DNA of 5,008 bases from an uncultured Clostridia bacterium. Its GTDB lineage: Bacteria; Bacillota_A; Clostridia; Peptostreptococcales; Anaerovoracaceae. The stretch covers positions 1 to 5,008 of the forward strand of contig CAMCER010000079.1 in NCBI GenBank assembly GCA_945873875.1, written 5' to 3'. Of the stretch, positions 1-5,008 are shown in pieces; position 1 is the stretch's first letter; each line of letters begins with the position of its first letter. Both the position numbers and the translations under genes were made by a program. Below the pieces are notes generated by a model. That model was not told the origin of the DNA. It ran no database searches and saw nothing but the letters and a program-made list of their open reading frames with translations.

Positions 1-531
1 CATGTCCTTGATGCATATGGAGTCAGCACCCATATCCTGGATCCTTAGCGCCAGATCACGCCAGTAGTCCAGTGTATAAGGCTCGCCTATGGTGTATGCC
101 ATAGCCACCTGTGCGTGAGCACCGTACTCCTTTGTCGCTTTCAGAGCTGTCTGCAGGTTCCTCAGGTCGTTGAGGGCATCGAACAGTCTTATGTTATCTA
201 TTCCGTTATCAACTGATTTTTTAACAAAGTAGTCGACTACGTCATCTGAGTAGTGCCTGTATCCCAGAAGGTTCTGACCTCTCAGAAGCATCTGCAGTCT
301 CGTGTTGGGCATGGCTTCGCGAAGTTTGCGAAGGCGTTCCCACGGATCTTCGTCCAGGAACCTTATGCAGGCGTCGAAAGTAGCTCCGCCCCAGCACTCG
401 ATGGCATCATAGCCTACTTTATCCATTGTTGTAAGTATAGGCTCCATGTCTTCGAAAGGCATCCTCGTAGCGATCAGTGACTGCTGTCCGTCTCTTACTA
501 CTGTTTCCATTATTTTAAGTTTCTTTGCCAT
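1..531 (-). CDS. oadA: Oxaloacetate decarboxylase alpha / pyruvate carboxyltransferase (5S-type), N-terminal part
   Basis: This is the first 177 codons of a carboxyltransferase of the HMGL-like TIM-barrel family (oxaloacetate decarboxylase alpha, pyruvate carboxylase subunit B, transcarboxylase 5S); the rest lies beyond base 1. The family moves CO2 between oxaloacetate/pyruvate and a biotin carrier. Visible motifs are ETVVRDGQQSLIATRM (residues 9-24, with the metal-binding Asp at 14), ECWGGATFD (45-53), MLLRGQNLLGYRHY (81-94), RLFDALND (115-122) and SICIKDM (171-177). Asp14 and Lys175 line up at a constant offset with Asp23 and the carbamylated Lys184 of Propionibacterium 5S, as I recall them. 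The metal-binding histidines would be off the window. Common relatives read DAHQSL where this has DGQQSL. The ATG at 531 has the strong site AAGGAGGA nine bases upstream. The gene follows the beta subunit by 23 nt in the same operon. Whether it carries its own biotin domain cannot be seen; the separate biotin carrier upstream suggests not. Confidence 0.93.
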   Translation of the reverse strand, partial: MAKKLKIMETVVRDGQQSLIATRMPFEDMEPILTTMDKVGYDAIECWGGATFDACIRFLDEDPWERLRKLREAMPNTRLQMLLRGQNLLGYRHYSDDVVDYFVKKSVDNGIDNIRLFDALNDLRNLQTALKATKEYGAHAQVAMAYTIGEPYTLDYWRDLALRIQDMGADSICIKDM

Positions 532-540
532 GATGAACGA

Positions 541-549
541 TCCTCCTTA
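541..549 (-). promoter_or_regulatory. Ribosome binding site of the OadA-type gene
   Basis: On the minus strand this reads TAAGGAGGA, nearly the full anti-Shine-Dalgarno complement, nine bases before the ATG at 531. It fixes the start of the truncated OadA-type gene and shows that the gene has its own strong initiation site although it is only 23 nt behind the beta-subunit gene. Confidence 0.8.
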
Positions 550-554
550 AATGA

Positions 555-1670
555 TCAGACACCGAATATTGCCATAAATACACCTGCCGCCACCGCGGTT
601 CCGATTACACCCGCCACGTTGGGGCCCATAGCATGCATGAGCAGGAAGTTGGTCGGATCTGCCTCCGCGCCGACTTTCTGTGATACTCTCGCAGCCATAG
701 GAACTGCCGAAACTCCCGCAGATCCGATGAGCGGATTTATCTTTCCGCCGGAGATCTTGCACATGAGTTTTCCGAAAAGCACTCCTGCTGCAGTACCGAA
801 TGCAAATGCCACCAGACCCAGGACGACGATCTTGATAGTCGTCACCTTGAGGAAGGCTTCTGCACTTGTGGTAGCTCCTACTGAAGTTCCCAGAAGGATG
901 ACTACTATATACATGAGAGCATTGGAAGCTGTTTCCTGCAGCTGTCTTACCACGCCGCTCTCCCGGAACAGGTTGCCCAGCATCAGCATACCTACCAGAG
1001 GTGCTGTTGACGGAAGTATCGTACACACCACGATGGTCACGATGATGGGGAAGAGTATCCTTTCCTTCTTGGATACTTCTCTCAGCTGTTCCATCTTGAT
1101 CTTGCGTTCTTTTTCTGTTGTGAAAAGTTTCATTATCGGCGGCTGGATGATAGGTACCAGCGACATGTATGAATATGCTGCCACCGCGATGGGTCCAAGC
1201 AGTTCATTCTGCCCCAGCTTCGATGCCAGGAAGATGGATGTAGGACCGTCTGCTCCACCGATGATGCCTATGGCTGCAGCCTGTTCGGCATTGAAGCCTA
1301 TGAGCATCGCCAGGAAGAACGCGCCGAAAACACCGAACTGCGCGGCTGCGCCGAGCAGGAAACTCTTCGGGTTGGCTATAAGAGGACCGAAGTCCGTAAG
1401 AGCTCCGACTCCGAGGAATATCAGAGACGGAAGTATTGCCCATTCGTCCAGTTTGAAGAAATAGTGAAGGAGTCCGCCTTCTGCCATGATCGACGGGAAA
1501 AGGTTGACCAGCAGCATACCGAATGATATCGGAAGCAGGAGCAGAGGCTCATATCCCTTTGCTATCGCCAGGTACATCAGCACCAGGGCCACTGCGACCA
1601 TGATGATGTTCCCGACGGACAAACTGAAGAAAGCTGTCTGATGGGCAAGGTTGACTAATGTTTCTCCCAT
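555..1670 (-). CDS. oadB: Sodium-translocating decarboxylase beta subunit (OadB/MmdB/GcdB family)
   Basis: This is a 371-residue polytopic membrane protein, near the usual family length. It decarboxylates carboxybiotin at the membrane and uses the energy to export Na+. Long hydrophobic segments lie roughly at 20-37, 41-60, 78-96, 103-125, 155-180, 205-230, 250-265, 278-300 and 342-370. The sequence [14 protein letters not shown] (137-150) contains Asp141, the counterpart of the Na+-site Asp203 of Klebsiella OadB. The segment [18 protein letters not shown] (311-328) gives Asn312, Gly316, Ser321 and Arg328 at exactly the spacing of Klebsiella Asn373, Gly377, Ser382 and Arg389. The conserved end [19 protein letters not shown] (345-363) is also present. 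The ATG at 1670 is preceded by AGGAGG six bases upstream, which overlaps the stop codon of the biotin carrier gene. The family is certain. Sequence alone does not say whether the physiological substrate is oxaloacetate or an acyl-CoA such as malonyl- or methylmalonyl-CoA. Confidence 0.96.
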   Translation of the reverse strand: MGETLVNLAHQTAFFSLSVGNIIMVAVALVLMYLAIAKGYEPLLLLPISFGMLLVNLFPSIMAEGGLLHYFFKLDEWAILPSLIFLGVGALTDFGPLIANPKSFLLGAAAQFGVFGAFFLAMLIGFNAEQAAAIGIIGGADGPTSIFLASKLGQNELLGPIAVAAYSYMSLVPIIQPPIMKLFTTEKERKIKMEQLREVSKKERILFPIIVTIVVCTILPSTAPLVGMLMLGNLFRESGVVRQLQETASNALMYIVVILLGTSVGATTSAEAFLKVTTIKIVVLGLVAFAFGTAAGVLFGKLMCKISGGKINPLIGSAGVSAVPMAARVSQKVGAEADPTNFLLMHAMGPNVAGVIGTAVAAGVFMAIFGV

Positions 1671-1680
1671 TTCCTGCCTC

Positions 1681-2052
1681 CTATGATACGTAAGCTACTG
1701 TCTGTCCGGATTCTGTGCTGTCTCCTTCTGAAACGAGTATCTGTCCCACTGTGCCGTCAACTGGCGCAACGACAGGTATCTCCATTTTCATCGCTTCCAG
1801 TATGACGATAGTATCTCCCTTTGCGACTGTATCGCCTTCACTGGCTACTATCTTCCATACTTTGCCGGCTGTTCCGCATACAACAGGCTCACCGCTTCCG
1901 GCAGCAGGTGCTGCGGCCGGTTTTGCAGCAGGAGCAGGCGCTGCGGCAGGCTTGGCTGCAGCTGCAGGAGCCGCAGGCGCTGTGCCTTTGTCTACTCTTT
2001 CTATCTCTACCTCAAATTCGGTACCGTTTACTCTTATTAAATATGTTTCCAT
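1681..2052 (-). CDS. Biotin carboxyl carrier protein of a Na+-decarboxylase (MmdC/1.3S-like)
   Basis: This 123-residue free-standing biotinyl protein shuttles the carboxyl group between carboxyltransferase and the membrane beta subunit. Residues 1-22 form a short N-terminal region ([20 protein letters not shown]) typical of MmdC and 1.3S proteins. Residues 25-53 are a flexible Ala/Pro/Lys linker. Residues 55-123 form the biotin/lipoyl attachment barrel with the motif EAMKME at 86-91, in which Lys89 is the expected biotinylation site. The length fits methylmalonyl-CoA decarboxylase gamma subunits. The ATG at 2052 lies 16 nt inside the upstream anchor-subunit gene and has GGAGGG four bases before it, so the two genes are probably translationally coupled. 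The beta-subunit gene follows after 10 nt. A role as a lipoyl carrier is unlikely because the lysine is in the biotin-type MKM context. Confidence 0.95.
   Translation of the reverse strand: METYLIRVNGTEFEVEIERVDKGTAPAAPAAAAKPAAAPAPAAKPAAAPAAGSGEPVVCGTAGKVWKIVASEGDTVAKGDTIVILEAMKMEIPVVAPVDGTVGQILVSEGDSTESGQTVAYVS
1904..1956 (-). repeat. Imperfect 30-nt-period direct repeat encoding the Ala/Pro linker
   Basis: Two 23-base copies start 30 bases apart (1904 and 1934) and differ at four positions by eye. They encode two AAKPAAAPA units (residues 32-40 and 42-50) of the biotin carrier's flexible linker. The period of exactly ten codons keeps the frame, so gain or loss of a unit would only change linker length. 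Such linkers let the biotin arm swing between active sites. Confidence 0.6.
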
Positions 2053-2366
2053 GTTGCCCTCCGTACATTTCTGACGATATATTCTTCAGTTCCAGTATCC
2101 TGGCCCTGGTCCTTCTTGTACTGCTGTATCGCAGCTGCCGCGATGACTGCTGCCAGTTCAGGTGTGATCCCGTCTTTTATCTCCGCTGCTGCCGGGACAG
2201 CCTGCTCCTCTGCTGCCTCAGCTCCGGTATCGGCTGCAGGTTTCTTCCTGCATATGATGCCTAAAAGCCAGATAACTATCGAGATCAGTATAAGTACCGC
2301 GAAGACCGTTCCCATTCCCAGGCCAGTGTCTATCAGTGCTATCTTAGCTATCTCACCAATACTCAT
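2037..2366 (-). CDS. Small membrane-anchor subunit, OadG/MmdD family
   Basis: This 109-residue protein belongs to the gamma (OadG) or delta (MmdD) class that holds the soluble carboxyltransferase and biotin carrier on the membrane beta subunit. It has a short N-terminus ([19 protein letters not shown]), one transmembrane helix at about 16-38, an Ala/Glu-rich cytoplasmic linker at about 43-65, the family signature [18 protein letters not shown] (66-83), and a basic tail ending [14 protein letters not shown]. The conserved Ala-rich helix and Arg/Trp tail resemble MmdD more than OadG, though I could not align them. The ATG at 2366 is preceded by AGGTAGGTGA, which includes the stop codon of the upstream carboxyltransferase gene. 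Its 3' end overlaps the biotin carrier gene by 16 nt. Confidence 0.88.
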   Translation of the reverse strand: MSIGEIAKIALIDTGLGMGTVFAVLILISIVIWLLGIICRKKPAADTGAEAAEEQAVPAAAEIKDGITPELAAVIAAAAIQQYKKDQGQDTGTEEYIVRNVRRATWKHI

Positions 2367-2374
2367 GTCATCAC

Positions 2375-3721
2375 CTACCTGCTGTTAACGAATGTCTGAA
2401 GCGCACCGATGAGATACTTTCTGGTATCCTCAGGCGCGATGACCTTATCTGCGAAACCGTGTCTTGCCAGAGCTTCTGCGCTTGACTGTTTATCACGATA
2501 TTCCTGTTCATTTTCTTTCGTATATTCTCCGAAGATCGCCTCAGTAGCCTGTCTCAGGTTTACTATGCTCACGTCGGCTGTATCCCACATGAATACGTAA
2601 TCCGCGCTGAGAGACTTAGGATTGAGAAGACTGTATGCACTTCCCACTACAGATCCTGCAATGACATTGATCTTCGGCACTTCTGCCCAGGCAAGTGTTC
2701 TCAGCAGTTTAGCTGCTGATCTTGGAAGATATTTCTCATTTTCGGACGTAGTCTGATAACCTTCAGTGTCAGTTATGGTAATAACAGGGATGTTGAAGTT
2801 ATTGCATAATCTTACAACAGCTGCTGCTTTCTCACATCCTTCTGAAGTGATCCTTTTTTCACCGTCAACTGAATTGCAGCATACGGCACCTACTGTCTGT
2901 CCTGATAATTTGATGAATCCAGTCGTCATATCACGTCCGAAGTCCGGGCATGTCTCCAGAACGAAATTATCATCGGATATTTCCTGCAGTATCGCTTTTC
3001 CGTTTCCGAGAGATGCTTTCAGTCCTGTGCAGCTGCGGTTCAGCGCTTCATCATCGATCTCTTCGATATCAGGTGAGAAATCACCGCTGGAAGGAAGCAT
3101 ATCAACGATCCTTCTTATACGGTCTCTGATCTCTTCCCACTCATATGTACCATCGTCAAAAGCGGAGATACTGGGATTGTCACCTATGGCGTTTTCCACT
3201 ACTGCCTGAGGATTGACGAATATACTGCCTTTGTCTTTTTCGATAAATACGAAATCTGCCAGGTCTGCTGCGATACTCATTCCGCCGCCGCACTGTCCGA
3301 TGACAGCTGCGATCTGGGGTATCCTGCCTGAAGCGCGTGACTTCATCCTGTACAGAGCCGCAAACTGATTGAGCCCGTCAAGTCCTTCTTCGATCCTGAA
3401 TCCTTTACAGTCAAGAAGACCGATAACAGGAGCCTTTGACTTGAGAGCCTGCTCATAGAGGCGAATGATCTTGCGACCATGCTGCTCGCCAAAAGTTCCG
3501 CCCATTACTTCTGCGTCCTGGGCATAAATAAATACGAGATTACCGTCTATGGTGCCGCATCCTGTTACGACGCCGTCTGATTCTGTTGCAGTATCAGGCT
3601 GGTAGAACTCTGTAAACCTTGCTGAGATTTTTTCACCGAGTTCCATAAAGCTTCCCGGATCAAGAATATCCATGGCTTTAGATCTCGCAATAGTCTTTTC
3701 ATCACGTGGCTTAATCTGCAT
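2375..3721 (-). CDS. Acyl-CoA-type carboxyltransferase subunit (MmdA/PCCB/12S fold), divergent
   Basis: This 448-residue protein has the two-lobed crotonase-like fold of acyl-CoA carboxyltransferases and is the first gene of the decarboxylase operon. The N-lobe starts at the LDPGSFMELG block (20-29), followed by VMGGTFGEQHGRKI (72-85), DCKGFRIEEGLDGL (104-117) and IPQIAAVIGQCGGGMS (134-149). The C-lobe contains VGAVCCNSV (277-285), NIPVITITDTEGYQ (310-323), VPKINVIAGSVVGSAY (348-363) and the family's C-terminal pattern HGFADKVIAPEDTRKYLIGA (421-440). Well-studied relatives are about 510 residues long and begin some 40 residues earlier. Here an in-frame stop at 3748-3746 and the strong ribosome site AAGGAGG fix the ATG at 3721, so the shorter N-terminus is genuine. 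Several active-site loops differ from the usual SGGAR, PCAGGA and PGF forms. The family is clear; the substrate (methylmalonyl-CoA, malonyl-CoA or another acyl-CoA) is not. Confidence 0.88.
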   Translation of the reverse strand: MQIKPRDEKTIARSKAMDILDPGSFMELGEKISARFTEFYQPDTATESDGVVTGCGTIDGNLVFIYAQDAEVMGGTFGEQHGRKIIRLYEQALKSKAPVIGLLDCKGFRIEEGLDGLNQFAALYRMKSRASGRIPQIAAVIGQCGGGMSIAADLADFVFIEKDKGSIFVNPQAVVENAIGDNPSISAFDDGTYEWEEIRDRIRRIVDMLPSSGDFSPDIEEIDDEALNRSCTGLKASLGNGKAILQEISDDNFVLETCPDFGRDMTTGFIKLSGQTVGAVCCNSVDGEKRITSEGCEKAAAVVRLCNNFNIPVITITDTEGYQTTSENEKYLPRSAAKLLRTLAWAEVPKINVIAGSVVGSAYSLLNPKSLSADYVFMWDTADVSIVNLRQATEAIFGEYTKENEQEYRDKQSSAEALARHGFADKVIAPEDTRKYLIGALQTFVNSR

Positions 3722-3726
3722 AATTT

Positions 3727-3733
3727 CCTCCTT
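3727..3733 (-). promoter_or_regulatory. Ribosome binding site of the decarboxylase operon's first gene
   Basis: The minus strand reads AAGGAGG five bases before the ATG at 3721. Together with the in-frame TAA at 3748-3746, and no other start codon in between, it fixes the start of the acyl-CoA-type carboxyltransferase. Confidence 0.8.
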
Positions 3734-3748
3734 GCAAGTTAACGATTA

Positions 3749-3778
3749 ATTCTAACATAATCAGCCAGCGTTATGCAA
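3749..3778 (-). promoter_or_regulatory. Candidate sigma-A extended -10 promoter for the decarboxylase operon
   Basis: On the minus strand TGTTAGAAT (3757-3749) is an extended -10 element with a TAGAAT hexamer, matching TATAAT at five of six positions. A weak -35, TTGCAT (3778-3773), sits 18 bases upstream. Transcription would start near 3742, leaving a leader of about 20 nt before the start at 3721. This is the only intergenic gap in the window and it precedes the first gene of the operon, which supports the call. No operator or riboswitch is evident in the short leader. Confidence 0.5.
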
Positions 3779-3788
3779 TAATAATATC

Positions 3789-3809
3789 AAAAAATGTATG
3801 TTTATACAT
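3789..3809 (-). terminator. Weak A/U-rich hairpin with U run after the peptidase gene
   Basis: On the minus strand ATGTAT (3809-3804), loop AAAC, and ATACAT (3799-3794) form a perfect 6-bp stem that runs into six consecutive Ts (3794-3789). It overlaps the peptidase stop codon. The stem contains only two G-C pairs, so termination may be inefficient and some read-through into the decarboxylase operon is possible. Confidence 0.35.
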
Positions 3810-4782
3810 CCACATCTTTCGCTGCCGGAAAGCCATATGCACTTTCCGCGCTGAGCACTGCCCGCTTTATGGCCTCGCTCATGACTTCAGCAGCCAGAGT
3901 GCCCACCACATCCTGATCTGCGTCCACACTCCCGACGGAAACTGCGAATATGCTGTCGCCGTCTACCGTGGTATGTACCGGCCTTATGGATCTGGCAAAT
4001 CCGTCATGGGCCATGCCTGCGACCTTGCACAGCTGCGGCTTTTCAAGGTCAGCATTGGTGATCACTGCACCAATGGTCGTATTCTTTCCCAGACCTTCAG
4101 CGAATTTATTATCAACTGTTCCGATGCTGTCCTTCATCATTTCTTCGGTGCTTCTGAAAGACTTCCTGTCCTCACTCAGCAGCCCTGCCAGTTTTTCACC
4201 GGTCTTCCAGTCGAATATATCGCCGAAAGCGTTGACTGCGACTACAGCTCCCACTTTCAGTTCTCCCACCTGGACAAAATAACTGCCAATGCCTGATTTC
4301 ATGCAGGTTTCCATACCGCAGAGCTTGCCTACAGTAGCACCGCATCCAGCGCCGAAGCACCCGTCTTTATAGTTTGGATCTTCCAGGGCCCTTCGGGCTG
4401 CTTCATAGCCCATCTTCCGGTCAGGCCTTGCATTTTTGTCTGCCACAGTCAGATCGAAAAGATCCGCCTGCACCACCAGAGGCACCCTGGTCACTCCTAC
4501 GTCGTACCCTATACCTTGCTCTTCAAGATAATCCATGACTCCGTCTGCTGCTCCCAGTCCGAAAGCACTGCCTCCGGAAAGGACCACAGCGTGTATGGCT
4601 CTCGCGGCTGTCAGCGGGTCAAGAAGCTGTGTCTCTCTGGCCGCAGGGCCGCCGCCCCGCACATCGAGCCCCGCCCGCATGCCTTCTCTGCTTATGATAA
4701 CAGTGCATCCTGTGCCTCCTGCCGCATCCTCAGTCTGCCCCACTGAGATACTTTCCATCTGTTCTAATGTTATCTCTTTCAT
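3802..4782 (-). CDS. P1-family peptidase (DmpA/NylC-like N-terminal-nucleophile hydrolase)
   Basis: This 326-residue protein belongs to the P1 (DmpA/ArgJ-fold) family of aminopeptidases and amide hydrolases, which cut themselves into two chains to expose a nucleophilic Thr or Ser. Family landmarks are TVIISREGMRAGLDVRGGGP (27-46), ETQLLDP (50-56), VVLSGGSAFGLGAADGVMDY (66-85), AVNAFGDIFD (182-191), NTTIGAVITNA (234-244) and the C-terminal block MAHDGFARSIRPVHTTVDGD (257-276). In NylC the cut falls between Asn266 and Thr267 in an equivalent context, so self-cleavage here is predicted between Asn234 and Thr235, giving chains of about 234 and 92 residues. No signal peptide is visible, so it should be cytoplasmic. 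The start at 4782 has UAAGGA eight bases upstream, made partly from the stop codon of the preceding small gene. The natural substrate is unknown for most members; peptides and related amides are plausible. Confidence 0.92.
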   Translation of the reverse strand: MKEITLEQMESISVGQTEDAAGGTGCTVIISREGMRAGLDVRGGGPAARETQLLDPLTAARAIHAVVLSGGSAFGLGAADGVMDYLEEQGIGYDVGVTRVPLVVQADLFDLTVADKNARPDRKMGYEAARRALEDPNYKDGCFGAGCGATVGKLCGMETCMKSGIGSYFVQVGELKVGAVVAVNAFGDIFDWKTGEKLAGLLSEDRKSFRSTEEMMKDSIGTVDNKFAEGLGKNTTIGAVITNADLEKPQLCKVAGMAHDGFARSIRPVHTTVDGDSIFAVSVGSVDADQDVVGTLAAEVMSEAIKRAVLSAESAYGFPAAKDVDV

Positions 4783-4793
4783 TTTATGTATCC

Positions 4794-4916
4794 TTATTCA
4801 TTTCCCAGTAAACCAAACGCTCCGGCAATTATGCCGTACAAAACCATAAGCGCGGTGATCGCGCCTGTGATATTTGCAGCCATGCTGGAGCGCAGTTTTC
4901 TTGTCTTTCCATTCAT
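4794..4916 (-). CDS. 40-residue putative single-pass membrane protein
   Basis: This small reading frame starts with an ATG that overlaps the stop of the upstream gene as ATGA and ends with TAA at 4796-4794, 11 nt before the peptidase start. The product has a strongly basic N-terminus (MNGKTRKLRSSM), then a hydrophobic, Gly/Ala-rich segment at about 13-38 (NITGAITALMVLYGIIAG and onwards), and ends GNE. This suggests one transmembrane helix with the N-terminus inside the cell. No clear ribosome site precedes it, which fits translational coupling to the upstream gene. I recognise no family. An alternative frame ending at 4798 is also open here but gives a polar, His/Arg/Tyr/Trp-rich product unlike a real protein. 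Confidence 0.55.
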   Translation of the reverse strand: MNGKTRKLRSSMAANITGAITALMVLYGIIAGAFGLLGNE

Positions 4917-5008
4917 AATATTTCAGTCCCGAAGGGCTGTGCAGCCTCGGCAGGCTGCATCCCTTCATACGTTATCATCTGCGTCTTTTCCGTCAGCAGA
5001 TGCTCTTT
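4913..5008 (-). CDS. C-terminal end of an unrecognised protein (partial)
   Basis: The last 31 codons of a gene that begins beyond the window's right edge: starting KEHLLTEKTQMITYEGMQPA and ending FGTEIL, stop TGA at 4915-4913. The frame is chosen because it is open to the edge, has an ordinary amino-acid composition, and ends in a 4-nt ATGA overlap with the next small gene. There is too little sequence to name a family. It probably forms an operon with the small membrane protein and the peptidase. Confidence 0.5.
   Translation of the reverse strand, partial: KEHLLTEKTQMITYEGMQPAEAAQPFGTEIL
4931..4966 (-). repeat. Strong inverted repeat at the end of the partial gene
   Basis: The minus strand carries GAAGGG, one base, TGCAGCCT, loop GCCG, AGGCTGCA, three bases, CCCTTC. 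The inner arms pair perfectly over 8 bp and the outer arms over 6 bp, separated by a small asymmetric internal loop. It lies inside the coding end of the upstream gene, 15 nt before the start of the small membrane protein. There is no U run after it, so it is not a standard terminator. Confidence 0.6.

Noticed and set aside
547..1026. 159-codon minus-strand open frame inside the beta-subunit gene
   Set aside because: It is an out-of-frame reading of the beta-subunit gene, giving a Cys/Arg/Ser/Gly-rich product with no family features.
619..1464. 281-codon plus-strand open frame
   Set aside because: It lies fully antisense to the conserved beta-subunit gene, and its product is a low-complexity Ser/Pro/Thr/Ala-rich translation with no recognisable domain.
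1715..2264. Plus-strand open frames across the biotin carrier and anchor genes
   Set aside because: They are antisense reflections of the Ala/Pro-rich linker and its neighbours; they overlap two well-supported conserved genes.
2766..3209. 147-codon plus-strand open frame
   Set aside because: It is antisense to the carboxyltransferase gene, whose motifs are conserved throughout this stretch.
3785..3790. TTGATA as the -35 element of the operon promoter
   Set aside because: It matches the -35 consensus well, but no -10-like hexamer lies 15-19 bases downstream; it also overlaps the end of the U run.
3950..4296. Two overlapping plus-strand open frames opposite the peptidase gene
   Set aside because: They sit opposite the conserved core of the P1 peptidase, have no recognisable family, and overlap each other in different frames.
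4798..4940. Alternative minus-strand frame ending at the TGA at 4800-4798
   Set aside because: Its translation is rich in His, Arg, Tyr and Trp and looks like noise. The frames before and after 4916 give ordinary protein compositions joined by an ATGA overlap.
4931..4966. Reading the inverted repeat as a rho-independent terminator
   Set aside because: The hairpin lies inside coding sequence and is followed by GGGACTGAAA rather than a U run.

Overview
The window looks like a fragment of an anaerobic Bacillota genome, probably class Clostridia. The evidence is strong AGGAGG-type ribosome binding sites before almost every gene, tight gene packing, and a split biotin-dependent sodium-pump decarboxylase of the kind found in fermentative anaerobes. 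The genus cannot be told from the sequence. Every gene I can support lies on the minus strand, so transcription runs from high to low coordinates.

Region 5008-3802 holds three tightly linked genes: the last 31 codons of an unrecognised protein, a 40-residue single-pass membrane protein whose start overlaps the preceding stop as ATGA, and a complete P1-family (DmpA/NylC-like) self-processing peptidase. A weak A/U-rich hairpin with a U run lies at the end of the peptidase gene.

Region 3801-3722 is the only real intergenic gap. It contains a good candidate extended -10 promoter and a strong Shine-Dalgarno site that start the next operon.

Region 3721-1 is an operon for a sodium-translocating decarboxylase. 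In order it encodes an acyl-CoA-type carboxyltransferase (MmdA/PCCB fold), a small membrane anchor of the OadG/MmdD type, a free-standing biotin carrier with an Ala/Pro linker, the sodium-pumping beta subunit, and the first 177 residues of a pyruvate/oxaloacetate-type (5S/OadA) carboxyltransferase that runs off the window. Spacings are 8 nt, a 16-nt overlap, 10 nt and 23 nt.

The first four genes follow the mmdA-D-C-B order known from methylmalonyl-CoA decarboxylases, but an oxaloacetate/pyruvate-type carboxyltransferase follows them. One biotin carrier and one pump would therefore serve two chemically different carboxyltransferases. Possible outcomes are a dual-substrate sodium pump or a transcarboxylase (acyl-CoA/oxaloacetate exchange through shared biotin) coupled to a sodium pump. 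The beta subunit and the visible part of the OadA-type subunit keep their known key residues. The acyl-CoA-type carboxyltransferase is divergent in its active-site loops and lacks the usual N-terminal segment, so its substrate is the main open question.
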